From positions 1 through 64,000 of the forward strand of contig JAUJMV010000016.1 in NCBI GenBank assembly GCA_030446685.1: DNA of 64,000 bases, given 5' to 3'. The first letter of the stretch is position 1. Every line of letters begins with the position of its first letter. Shown here piece after piece: positions 31,659-41,849 of the stretch. The stretch is from Thermomicrobiales bacterium. Lineage in GTDB: Bacteria > Chloroflexota > Chloroflexia > Thermomicrobiales > CADCWN01. The notes below the pieces were generated by a model, which did no database searches, was not told where the DNA came from, and saw only the letters and a program-made list of their open reading frames with translations. The translations under genes and the position numbers were made by a program.

Positions 31659-31774
31659 CCCTGTCATCCTGAGCCGCAGCGAAGGATCGGTTCACTTGGC
31701 GCCGGATGGGGCCATCCCGCCAGCGGGCGCCGACGACACCGACCCTTCGCCGCCGCGCAGGATAAGCAGGGCAG
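31659..31774. repeat. CHPERSEGS-type palindromic repeat (third, diverged)
   Basis: ccctgtcatcctgagccgcagcgaaggatcggt ... accgacccttcgccgccgcgcaggataagcagg. Confidence 0.75.
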
Positions 31775-31902
31775 GGGCCTACCCACCCAGTCCGATCTGC
31801 CGCCGCGAACCGTGCTTCCCGAGCGGAGCAGAGATGGCGACCGAAACGGGAAGCGCCACCCCCCCTTCCGTCAGCACGGAGTGGCCCCGCCGATCCCGGC
31901 CC

Positions 31903-33223
31903 CTACTCCTCGTAGCACCCGATGATCAGCGACACGTTGTGCCCGCCGAAGCCGATCGAGTTCGACATCGTGTAGCGCAGGTCGGCGCTGGGCGCGGCCC
32001 ACTCTTCTAGTTTGTCCGGCACTTGTAGTCGAGGTCGCACTTGGGGTCGGGGCGCTCGTAGTTGATCGTCGGCGGGATCACGTTGTCGGTCAGCGCCTGG
32101 ACGTAGTCAGGTCGCACTTGGGGTCGGGGTGTTGGTAGTTGTAGACCGCCTCCAGCGCCCCCGGCCGCCCCGAGCAAGTGGCCGGTCATCGACTTGGTCG
32201 AGCCGATCGGCAGGCGGTAGGCATGGTCGCCGAAGGTGGCCTTGATCGCCTGCGTCTCCAGCTCCTCGTTGAGCGGCGTCGAGGTGCCGTGCGCGTTGAG
32301 GTAGTCGATATCCTCCGGGCGCAGGCCGGCGTCGTCGAGCGCGATCCGCATCGCCCGCACCGCCCCTCGCCGCGCGCGGCGCCGGCTGCACGATGTGGTT
32401 GGCGTCGGCGGTGCTGCCGTAGCCCAGCACCTCGCCGTAGATCGTCGCTGCGCGCCCGCGCGTGCTCCAGCTCTTCGAGGATCAGCATCGCCGCGCCCTC
32501 GCCCATCACGAAGCCGTCGCGCTCGGCGTCGAACGGGCGGCTGGCGCGCTTGGTCGTCGTTGCGCGTCGAGAGCGCGGTCATCGCGTTGAAGCCGGCGAT
32601 GCTGATCGGCGTCACCGACGCCTCGGTGCCGCCGGCCACGATCACGTCGGCGGCGCCGCGCCGAATGCTCTCGGCCGCCTCGCCGATCGCGTGGCCGCTG
32701 GTGGCGCAGGCCGACACCGGCGCGAAGTTGGTCCCCTTCGCCCCGAGCGAGATCGACACCTGGCCCGCCGGCATATCAGCGATCATCATCGGGATCAGGA
32801 AGGGGCTGACCCGCTTCGGCCCGCGCTCGTGCAGCGTGGCGATCTGCTGCTCGAGCGTGGCGATGCCGCCGATGCCCGAGCCGACGATCACGCCGACCCG
32901 CTCGGCGTTCTCCGGGCCGATCTCCAGCCGCGCGTGCTCGACCGCGTCGTGCCGCGCGACGACCGCGAACTGGGTCACGCGGTCCATTCGGCGGGCCTCC
33001 TTCGGCCTGATTCGCGCGACGGGTCGAACCCCTTGACCTCGCAGGCGAACTGGGTGGGGAAGCCGCCGCCCCGCGCGTCGAAGAGGGTGATGTAGTCGGC
33101 CCCCGGCACCCCGTCGAGGATGTTGCGCCAGTTCTCCTCCAGCGTCAGCCCCACCGGCGAGACCGCGCCCATCCCGGTCACAACGACCCGCCGCCGACCG
33201 TCCTTGCCGTTCGCTTCCGCCAT
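31903..33223 (-). CDS. fabF: 3-oxoacyl-ACP synthase II, frameshifted with a local echo duplication
   Basis: [111 protein letters not shown]. Confidence 0.88.
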
Positions 33224-33241
33224 GGCCGTTATCGCTCCTCC

Positions 33242-33335
33242 TCGGGTAGTCGGGTAGTCGGGTAGTCGGATAGAGGACGACAGACCGTGTCGTTCCGTCT
33301 GCGTGTCCCTACCGACTACCCGACTACCCGACTCC
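33242..33335. repeat. Octamer (GGGTAGTC) repeat hairpin
   Basis: ctcgggtagtcgggtagtcgggtagtcggatag / ctaccgactacccgactacccgactcc. Confidence 0.75.
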
Positions 33336-33347
33336 TAACTCCTCCGA

Positions 33348-34305
33348 CTATCGTTCCAGCACCTCAGGGTTCACGATCGCCGGCGGCGCTCGCCGCGCAG
33401 CACCGCCAGCACGTTCCGCGCCGCCAGCTTCGCCATCCGGTCGCGCGTGGCGACCGTGGCCGAGGCGATGTGCGGCACGACGATCACGTTCGGCAGCGCC
33501 GCCAGCGGCAGGTCGGCGGGCAGCGGCTCCGGGTCGGTCACGTCGAGCGCCGCGCCGCCGATCGCGCCATCGCGCAGCGCCGCCACCTGCGCGTCGGTGT
33601 CGACGACCGGGGCCGCGCGCCGCGTTGACCAGGATCGCCTCGCGCTTCATGATCCCCAACTCGCGCGCGCCGATCATCTGATGCGTCTCGTCGGTCAACT
33701 GGACGTGCAGCGTCACGAAGTCTGATTCGCGCAGGAGCCATCGAGCGGGCGGAACGTCGCCCCCAACTCGCGCTCCGCGTCGGGGTACTGCTGCACATCG
33801 TAGAGCAGGTTCATCTCGAAGCCGCGCGCCGCTTGGCGAACACCCTGCCCGATCCGCCCGAAGCCGACGATGCCGAGCGTCGCGCCCCACAGGTCGCGCC
33901 CCAGCAGCAGCGGCCCCCAGGTCTGCCACTTGCCGGCCCGGACATAGTCCACCCCCTCGGGGATCCGGCGCGCGGCGGCCATCAGCAGGGCGAAGGTGAA
34001 ATCGGCGGTCGTCTCGGTCAGCACCCCCGGCGTGTTGCACCGCCACCCCGCGCTCGGTCGCCGCCGCCACGTCGACGTTGTCGTAGCCGACCGCGAAATT
34101 GCTGACAACCTTCAACTGCGGCTCCCGGTCGAGCAATTCGGGCGTGATCTGGTCGGTCAGCAGGGTCAGCGCGCCGTCGCAGCCGTGCAGCAACTCGGCC
34201 AGTTGCGCGGCGGCAGCGGTTCCGGCCAGAGCCGCACCTCGCCCGCCCCCGCAGGAGCGCCAGCCCGGCCTCGGGAATCTCGCGCGTCACCGCGATCGTC
34301 GGCAT
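33348..34305 (-). CDS. D-2-hydroxyacid dehydrogenase (glyoxylate/hydroxypyruvate reductase-like), frameshifted
   Basis: [96 protein letters not shown]. Confidence 0.85.
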
Positions 34306-34650
34306 CGCCCCCCCCCCTACGGCGCCGCCTCGCCGCGCCGTCCGCCCATGCGCCCGCGGCATGGAAAACGATTCTACCGCCGCGCCGATCGGTCGGCAAG
34401 CGGCCGCGCCTGCCCGATCGAGACAGTTGCGTTCTTGGATCGGTGGGGGGCGCTCCCGTCGCGGCAGACTCCTCCCCATCGCCCGGCCCAAGGGAGTTCC
34501 CTTCCCGGCCCGGACGGTGCGCTTCGCGCGGCCAACCCGAGGGGGCGAAACACCCGGCGGAGCAGATCCGTAGAACGGGGCGACCGGCGCGCGCGGCCAC
34601 GGCCGGGCGGCGCGGTGGAATGGGGCGCGGACACAAGGCAGGGGAGGACG

Positions 34651-36035
34651 ATGCCACGGGAGCAGGCGCGGATGGGGCTCACGGCACGGTTCGGCGCGGC
34701 GCTCCTGGCGCTCCTCCTCGTGGCGCTGCTGACGCCGATGCTCAGCGGCGCGGCCGACTGGGCGCCGCCCGAGGCGGTCTATTTCCCGCGCACCGGCCAC
34801 CACCTCGAAGGGGATTTCCTCAAATACTGGCGGCCAACGGCAAGGGGACGCGCTCCTGGGCGAGCCGATCAGCGAGCGCCTGGACCGCGGGCGGCCCGTC
34901 GGTCCAGTACTTCGAGCGGGTCCGCCTCGAATACCACCCCGACCTGCCGGCGGGCGAGCGGATCGTCCTCGGCCAGCCCCCCGGCAGCGACGCGCGGCGC
35001 GCCGTCGCCGCGCGGGCGCGCTGGACCCGACACGGGCGCATCGGCCGCGACCCCCGGCGCTGACGTGGTCGTCGTCGATCCCTTCAAGCCCCTGAGCGCC
35101 TCGCCCTTCCCGCCCGACGCCGAAGATTTCGCTTCTTCCCGGAGACCGGCCACACGATCGGCAACAGCTTCAAGCTCTGCTGGGAGAACAACGGCGGCCT
35201 TCGGCAGTTCGGCCTCCCGCTCAGCGAGGAGACCCCGAGGTCAGCCCGATCGACGGCCAGGTCTACACCACCCAGTACTTCGAGCGCGCCCGCTTCGAGT
35301 ACCACCCCCGAGACCCCGGCGAACTACAGCGTCGTCCTGACCCCGCTCGGCCTCGCCGCCGCCAGCATGAACCGCGTCGAGACGGTCTCCATCGCGCGCA
35401 AGGGGGCGTGAACGCTCACAGCGAGGTCCTCTTCACCCCGCCGCCGACCCCCACCCCGACCACACCCCGACCCCGACCCCCACGGGCGACCGCCCCGGTC
35501 CCGACCGCCACCACCGCCACCACCCCGGCCGCCACCGCGCGGGCGGCCACTCGCGACCGTCGCGCCCACCGCCAATGAACCGGCCCCCACTGCGACGGTG
35601 GCGCCGCCCACCCCGACCGCGACCGCCGTCAGCGCGCGCCGGCCGGCCGGCGCCGGCCGCAAGTGGATCGACGTCGACCTCTCCGAGCAGTACCTCACCG
35701 CCTACGAGGGCGAGACGGTGGTCTGGGAGGGCTACATCAGCAGCGGCAAGCGCGGCTACGAGACCCGGTCGGCACCTTCAGCATCTTCACCAAGCTCCGC
35801 TCCGAGGACATGCGCGGCCCCGACCCCGGGACGAGCCCGGCGGGCGGTACTTCCAGCCCGACGTGCCCTATGTGATGTACTTCGCCGGCGGCGGCTACGC
35901 GATCCACGGCGTCTACTGGCACAGCGCCTTCGGCTCGCCGCGCAGCCACGGCTGCGTCGGCACGCCGGTCGGCGGCGCGGCCTTCCTCTACAAGTGCGGG
36001 CGCCGATCGGCACCACCGTCGTGATCCACTATTAG
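34651..36035 (+). CDS. Secreted L,D-transpeptidase (YkuD), frameshifted
   Basis: Signal peptide; FPxTGH..GxFLKYW / FGLPLSEE repeats; Pro/Thr linker; KWIDVDLSEQYLTAYEGETVVWEGYISSGKRGYET...IHGVYWHSAFGSPRSHGCVGTP. Confidence 0.85.
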
Positions 36036-36259
36036 GCGGTTCTCGCAAAGGTTGCGCTGCGCCTCGGTGTCGTCCGTAGGGGCGTTCAACTGAACGCCCA
36101 ACGCCTGGCCTCAGCACCAGCCCAACCATCACGAGAGGCGCAGAAGAAGCCGACGCCTGCCCCCCCTGGCCCTCGCCCCGCCCCTCCCGGCGGTTGGGAG
36201 GGCGGGCGCGTTCGGGCCGTGTCGCCGCTGCTGTCCCCTGGTAGTCGGAGTGGAGCAAG

Positions 36260-36882
36260 GTGAGCGAGACAGACCGCTGGCCGACCGGATCGATCGTCGT
36301 CCAGCAAGAAGTCTGGCAAGGCCGCCTCTGGTCGGCGCGCCCGATGACGGTGGTCGCCGATCGCGGATTCCCTGGCCCTGGTGCCCGCGAGGCACGCGCT
36401 GGAAGACCGCCACGACCCCGCCGACCCGGCCGCGCGCCCCGACCAGGGCCGAGCGCTTCGTGCTGTCGCTCGCGCGCCCCGATTGATCCTCGCCGACTTC
36501 ACCTGGGATGTCTCGACGCTGGTGCTCGTGCGGGCCGGCGACTGGCACGCCGTCTGGGTCTGCTGGGATGACCGCGGGCGCGGGCTGGTACGTCAACTCC
36601 AGCGGCCGTTCCGCCGGACGGGGGCGGAGCCTGCACACGATGGACCTGATGCTCGACATCGCCGCTGACCGCCGCTGGCGCTGGAAGGACGAGGACGAAT
36701 TCGCCGCCCTGATCACCGCCGGCCTCATCGACAGCGCCGAGGCGGCGCGGTGCGCGCCGAGGCAAACCGCGTCATCGCGCGCGTGGAGGCGCACGAACCG
36801 CCATTCAGCGAACCCTGGCATGACTGGCGACCCTGACCCCTGGTCATTGCCCGAACTCCCCGCGGGCTGGGACCGGCTCTGA
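36260..36882 (+). CDS. DUF402 family protein, frameshifted
   Basis: GSIVVQQEVWQGRLWSARPMTVVADRG; WHAVWVCWDDRGRG WYVN; DLMLDIAADRRWRWKDEDEFAALITAGLIDSAEAA. Confidence 0.75.
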
Positions 36883-37939
36883 TGAAGCTGGCAAAGCTAT
36901 GACCTATTCAAGCTTTCTGATAGAGCAGAACGCCAGAAGGGCAACATGATGTTCAATTGGCAATATATGTCACAATATGTGGTAAGGCTTGTATACAGAT
37001 GTAGAGTGGTGGGGCGTGCAGCGTGCCTTTGATCTCCCTTGAAAGTCCTCTTTACTTGCTGAGGAGGCTATATGCGTATCCAGAGCTTTCGCATCGAGCC
37101 TCCCGCAACTTGCGTCTCGCGGAGTGTTCTAATGCGCCAGACTTCATGGTTATCTGTGGGGAACGGGTGCGGTAAGAGTGCAATCCCTCAATGCGTTGAT
37201 GACGGCAAAGAACACGCTGGCAGTTACGGTAGCTTTGAGTTTGATCCGAGAGCAGTTGCCGCTGATGCCGCTGAAGGCGATGGTCTCAATGACGCTTGCT
37301 TACACTGGGAGGCGGAGCGAGGATACGTTAGAGCGCGTTTCGGTCATTTATGCCCAGAAACAGATGAAGTTGTCATAGAGATCCAACCAGGGGGTAATGG
37401 ACGGGTTGTCAGAATATCCTACCAGGGATTTGCTGAGTTCGTTTTCCCGAGCCTACTTGGACCCGGTTTCTTCGATTACATGGATGCATATCGTCAATCA
37501 CCGAAGCAGCAACTGAGTACCTGGGATGCCAACGTCCTCAACGAATCTCAGACCAAGACTACGCCCATGCCGCTGGCCTTCAAGTTCAATACACCAAGCA
37601 ATACTTAGCGGCTATAAGAAAGATGCGCGACCTACAAATCGTTCAGCAGGCGTGGCGTTCCGGAAGGCGGAGGTCGAGGGTTTAGATTCTCTACAAGAAG
37701 TTAGACAATTCTTCGATAGTTTCTTCGCTCCCATGAGGTTTGTGGATGTGAACCTGGACAAATCCCTTTCGAGTTCATCATTTCGACTCCTCGTGGCATG
37801 ATCGATATCGATGATTTGAGCGCGGGCGAAAAGGAAATACTCAATGTCTTCGTACGCTTTCATCAACTCAAACCCAAGGACGCAATTATCCTGTTCGACG
37901 AGGCGGATGCACATTTGCACCCCGATTTGGAGCGTAGGT

Positions 37940-39391
37940 CTGACATCCGGACGTAACTCAGGTGCTGGCCGGGTGCCCGAGCAACGCGGCGAGGCGTGGT
38001 GGGAGCCCGCCGTGTTGGCGGATCTCCTCGGTCAGGAGCGCCTCGGTCGCCAGGTGGTCCAGCAGGCCGCAGCCCGCGCGTGAGCACGAGCTTGCCGGGC
38101 GGGCGGTTGGCCCGCCATTCGCCCCCGCCGAGCCGGGTCAGCAGGCGCACCTCGGCCCTCCAGCGTGACGCCGGGGAAACCGGAAGCCCGCCGCCACCCA
38201 GCCGAGCGCCACCAGCGTGCGCACCGCCGCGAGCGCGAGCACCTGCACGCCTTCCCAGCCGAGGCATTGTTTCCCGATCTTGAAGGCGTCCTCGATGCTC
38301 CAGCGTTGCCGGTACATCCGGAAGATTTCGGTCGCCTCCTCGGCGCTCGTCACCGGCCGGTCGGTGAGGAGCCTGGGAACTCCTCGTGCGCCCCCTCCAA
38401 CCGCACCTCCACCAGCAGACTTGCCGCTCGTGCTGCGCCCCGTCCGGCCGGGTGCGCACCTCCTCCTGATAGGTGACGACGAGCGGCGCGGCGACGACCG
38501 CCGGCACCGGCTGGAACCCCAGGACGGGCCTGCTGCCCCTTGCGCACCACCATCTCGGTCGCGACGCGCGCCAGCGGCTGCAACCGCGGCGCCAGGTCGG
38601 CCAGGTGGACCGGCTGGTCGGCCACCGGGCGCACCAGCCGGTCGCGGTGCTGCACCCGGCCGACCAGGTGGTGCCCCTGCCCCCACCCCGCCGCCCAGAC
38701 GGCGACGTCGTCGAAGCCCGCGTCCATGATGTAGGTGACCTCGGCGGCGAGCAGGGCGAGAGCGCCGCCGCCGCCGACGGAGGCGAGGCGGCCTGCGTCT
38801 CGGCCGACTCGCTCAGGAAGCCGTCCGCCGCGCTGCTGAACAGGCGGTGATACAACAGCCCCCGGCGCGCCCGCCCGACCCCGATGGCGTTGAGGGTTCG
38901 ATAGCCGGGCACCGTCCCCGGCCCAGCCAGGCGCTTGACGCGCTGGAGCGCCTCCATCTCCTGGGCGTGCGGCTTGCGCAGGTCCGACCCGTCCAGCAAC
39001 ACCCAGATGGCGCCCTCGCCGCGCAGTTGCTCGACCCCGCGCGCTTGCAGCCGGCCGATCAGGTGGTCGGCGTCGAGGGTGGAGCGTTTCGTCGTCTCAG
39101 CATGCACCAGCCGCCGCACCCGCCGCTCGCCGTGCGGCGTCGCCGCCAGCACAGGGGAAAAGGCCGCGATGCGGCTGCAACACAGGCTCTCCGCCCCGAT
39201 GATCCGTCTCACCCAGGAGGGTGCGAGTGCGCCGTCCCCGGTCAAGCCCGCGAACTCCCCCAGGTATGCGCCGAACAGGTCCTGCTCCGCCACCGTCAAC
39301 TCCATCGTTCCCCCTCCCCTTCGGAGATCACACCCCGCACCCACCGCGCCGGCCCCGGTTGTACCACACCCCAGTTACGTCCGGATGTCAG
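37940..39391 (-). mobile_element. IS4-family insertion sequence (1,452 bp)
   Basis: Perfect 19-bp TIRs ctgacatccggacgtaact (37940-37958) / agttacgtccggatgtcag (39373-39391); 6-bp TSD GTAGGT at 37934-37939 and 39392-39397. Confidence 0.95.
38130..39305 (-). CDS. IS4-family transposase (frameshifted in this sequence; 3' end approximate)
   Basis: MELTVAEQDLFGAYLGEFAGLTGDG...IWVLLDGSDLRKPHAQEME; YIMDAGFDDVAVWAAG; YRQRWSIEDAFKIGKQCLGWEG matches Y-(2)-R-(3)-E-(6)-K exactly. Confidence 0.88.
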
Positions 39392-40643
39392 GTAGGTACC
39401 TTGACGCGCTACGGGCCATCGGTATGGGTAATCAACTCTGGTTGACCACCCACTCTCCCGAGATGATGATTGCAGCAGGTAGCGAATCTCTGTATACGGT
39501 GCTCAAGGAGCCGCCGGCGGACGGTGGGAGTCAGTTCGTCCGCGTGACTCAGAACGAGCAACTACATACCGTCTTGTCAGAGGTGATGGGTTCGCGAGGG
39601 ATCGTGAGCTTCAATCAACGTGTCGTATTTATTGAAGGGGAAGACGCATCCGCCGACCGGATGATTTATGAGGCGGCGTATCCGCCCGGTTTGTACAACG
39701 TAAGCTTCGTCCCGGCTGGGAATTCCGCAACGGCGAGGAAAACGGCGGAGCGGGTGAACGAGTTGCTCTCGACATCCATAGGCTTCCAGCAGTACTACAG
39801 TATTGTTGATGGAGATATTGACCGTTCGAACCCGATCCAACTGGGGGAGCGCGATTGTTCAAGTTGCCAGTGTACCATGTAGAGAACTTGCTCCTCAATT
39901 CAGGCGAAATTCTTGAAGCAACCCAGGCGCTGCTTGGACCACAATGCCCTTTTAGGACTCCGACCGATGTAGAGAATGCCCTACGAAGATGCGTCCTGTC
40001 AGACCGTCATGTAAAGCCCTTCACAAAAGCCTTGCTCGATGCGCGTCTCGCTGCAATCGCCAAGGCAGCTTACGATGATGTCTACAAGCGGCAGACCCAT
40101 GTAACTTCTGAACTAACGCTGCCTACGTTCACTGAGATGGAGTCGGAGGCCAGGGCTGCCTTGCAAGTTGCGTTGAGCGACGGGACGTGGACGGCGAGGT
40201 GTAAGGGTCGAGATGTGCTTAGGGCGTATTGCAATGAGGTTGGCCTAGCATACGAACATCTTCGTAACCTTCTTATCTCCCGTATAAACACCCCCCCCAA
40301 AGCTCTTGCAGACATCATGGATAGAATCCTTGGCAGCAACTAGCAACGCTGGGGGCTGACGACTCCGTCTATGCTCCCCCATTGCCTCATCGATGATGGT
40401 GCGCATGCTGCCCAGTCCGCAGTGGGGTGTCGCCGGAAGCGAGCGGGGCGGGGGATGGGCAGATAGGATGTCCGGCGAACAGACGTTTCGCGGGGGTTTC
40501 TGCTTATCCCCCACACACGTTGACGCGCGGCGATGGCGGTCCCTATACTTGCCGGACGTCTACGCGACAGTCCGGGCAGGCGACCCCGGCAATTGTGCCG
40601 TCCCGCCGCCCGTCGCCACGCCTGGAAGGGGAAACGGATCGCG

Positions 40644-41849
40644 ATGCACCGCCGCGCCCACGCCCACCGCACCGCCCTGCTAATCGCGGCGCTCGCCAGC
40701 CTCCTCGCCGCCGCCGGCTGCACCCTCCCCGGCGCCCTCGACCCGACCCCCGCGCCGATGCCGACCGCGACCGCGACGCCGGCCCCGACCCCGACGACCG
40801 CCCCGACCCCCACCCCGCAGCCGACCGCGACCCCGCTCCCGCCGACGCCGACCCCGCCCCCCACCCCGACCCCCGCCCCGACCCCCACGCCGGTCCTCGA
40901 CCAGACCCCGCAGCAGATCTACCGCCGCGCCAGCCCGGCGGTGGTGACGGTCGTCAACTACGGGGGCGGCGGGAGCGGCGGGCGGAGCGGGACCGGGTTC
41001 GGCAGCGGGGTGATCATCGACCCGCGCGGCTACATCATCACCAACAACCATGTGGTCGAGGGCCAGCGCCGCCTGCGGGTGATCTTCTCCGACGCCACCG
41101 AGCGCGACGCGAGTCTCGTCGGCGCCGACCCGACGACCGACCTCGCGGTCCTCAAGGTCGAGGGGAGCGTGCCGGGGACGGTCCCGTTCGGCGACTCCTC
41201 GAAGCTGGAGCCGGGCCAGAGCGTCGTCGCGATCGGCAGCGCCCTCGGCGAGTTCACCAACACCGTCACCACCGGGATCGTCAGCGGCCTGCAGCGCGAC
41301 CTCCAGGACCGCGAGCGCGGCGTCTCCCTCGAGGGGCTGATCCAGACCGACGCGGCGATCAACCCCGGCAACTCCGGCGGGCCGCTCCTCAACCTGCGGG
41401 CCGAGGTGATCGGCATCAACACCGCCGTCATCCGCGAGAGCGGCGCCGGCGCCAATGCCAGCGGCAGCGTCGCGGAAGGGATCGGCTTCGCCGTCCCGTC
41501 GAACATCGCCCGCATCGTCAGCGAGCGGATCATCGCCGAGGGGCGGCTCGCCCGGCCGGGCCTCGGCGCGACGACCGAGCCGGTCACGCCGGGCCTCGCC
41601 GCGGAGCAGGAGCTGCAGGTGCAGCAGGGCGCGCGGATCAGGAACGTGGCCCCCGGCGGCCCCGCCGCCGCCGCCGGCCTGCGCCCGAACGACGTGATCG
41701 TCGCCGTCGCCGGCAAGCCGGTCGACCGCGAGAACAGCCTCTCGTTCCTGCTCCTCGCGCACCGGCCGGGCGAGCAGGTCGAGCTGACGATCGCGCGCGG
41801 CCCGGAGCGGCAGACCGTGCGGGTGACGCTCGGGGAGGCGGACCGGTGA
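40644..41849 (+). CDS. S1C-family (HtrA/Deg-like) serine protease lipoprotein with Pro-Thr linker and PDZ
   Basis: Lipobox LLAAAGC; (PT)n linker; ITNNHVVEG, DPTTDLAVLKVEG, QTDAAINPGNSGGPLLNLRAEVIGINTAV; PDZ GLRPNDVIVAVAGKPV. Confidence 0.9.
   Translation: MHRRAHAHRTALLIAALASLLAAAGCTLPGALDPTPAPMPTATATPAPTPTTAPTPTPQPTATPLPPTPTPPPTPTPAPTPTPVLDQTPQQIYRRASPAVVTVVNYGGGGSGGRSGTGFGSGVIIDPRGYIITNNHVVEGQRRLRVIFSDATERDASLVGADPTTDLAVLKVEGSVPGTVPFGDSSKLEPGQSVVAIGSALGEFTNTVTTGIVSGLQRDLQDRERGVSLEGLIQTDAAINPGNSGGPLLNLRAEVIGINTAVIRESGAGANASGSVAEGIGFAVPSNIARIVSERIIAEGRLARPGLGATTEPVTPGLAAEQELQVQQGARIRNVAPGGPAAAAGLRPNDVIVAVAGKPVDRENSLSFLLLAHRPGEQVELTIARGPERQTVRVTLGEADR

Larger units (their letters stand above)
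37072..40343 (+). pseudogene. Fused AAA (OLD/SMC-like) ATPase - TOPRIM/DUF4435-like protein, interrupted by an IS and frameshifted (PARIS AriA+AriB-like architecture)
   Basis: Walker A GNGCGKSA; signature LSAGEKEILN; Walker B AIILFDEADAHLHPDLERR | (IS) | YLDALRAIGMGNQLWLTTHSPE; TOPRIM-like VVFIEGEDASADRMIYEAAYP...YYSIVDGDIDRSN; FKLPVYHVENLLLN. Confidence 0.85.

Noticed and set aside
33242-33335. Possible CRISPR-like short repeat
   Set aside because: Units are 8 bp with no spacers and form an inverted repeat; no cas genes in the window.
40740-40915. Tandem repeat / low-complexity C-rich tract as a mobile or regulatory repeat
   Set aside because: Explained by the Pro-Thr linker (PTPTPxPT) coding sequence of the S1C protease lipoprotein.
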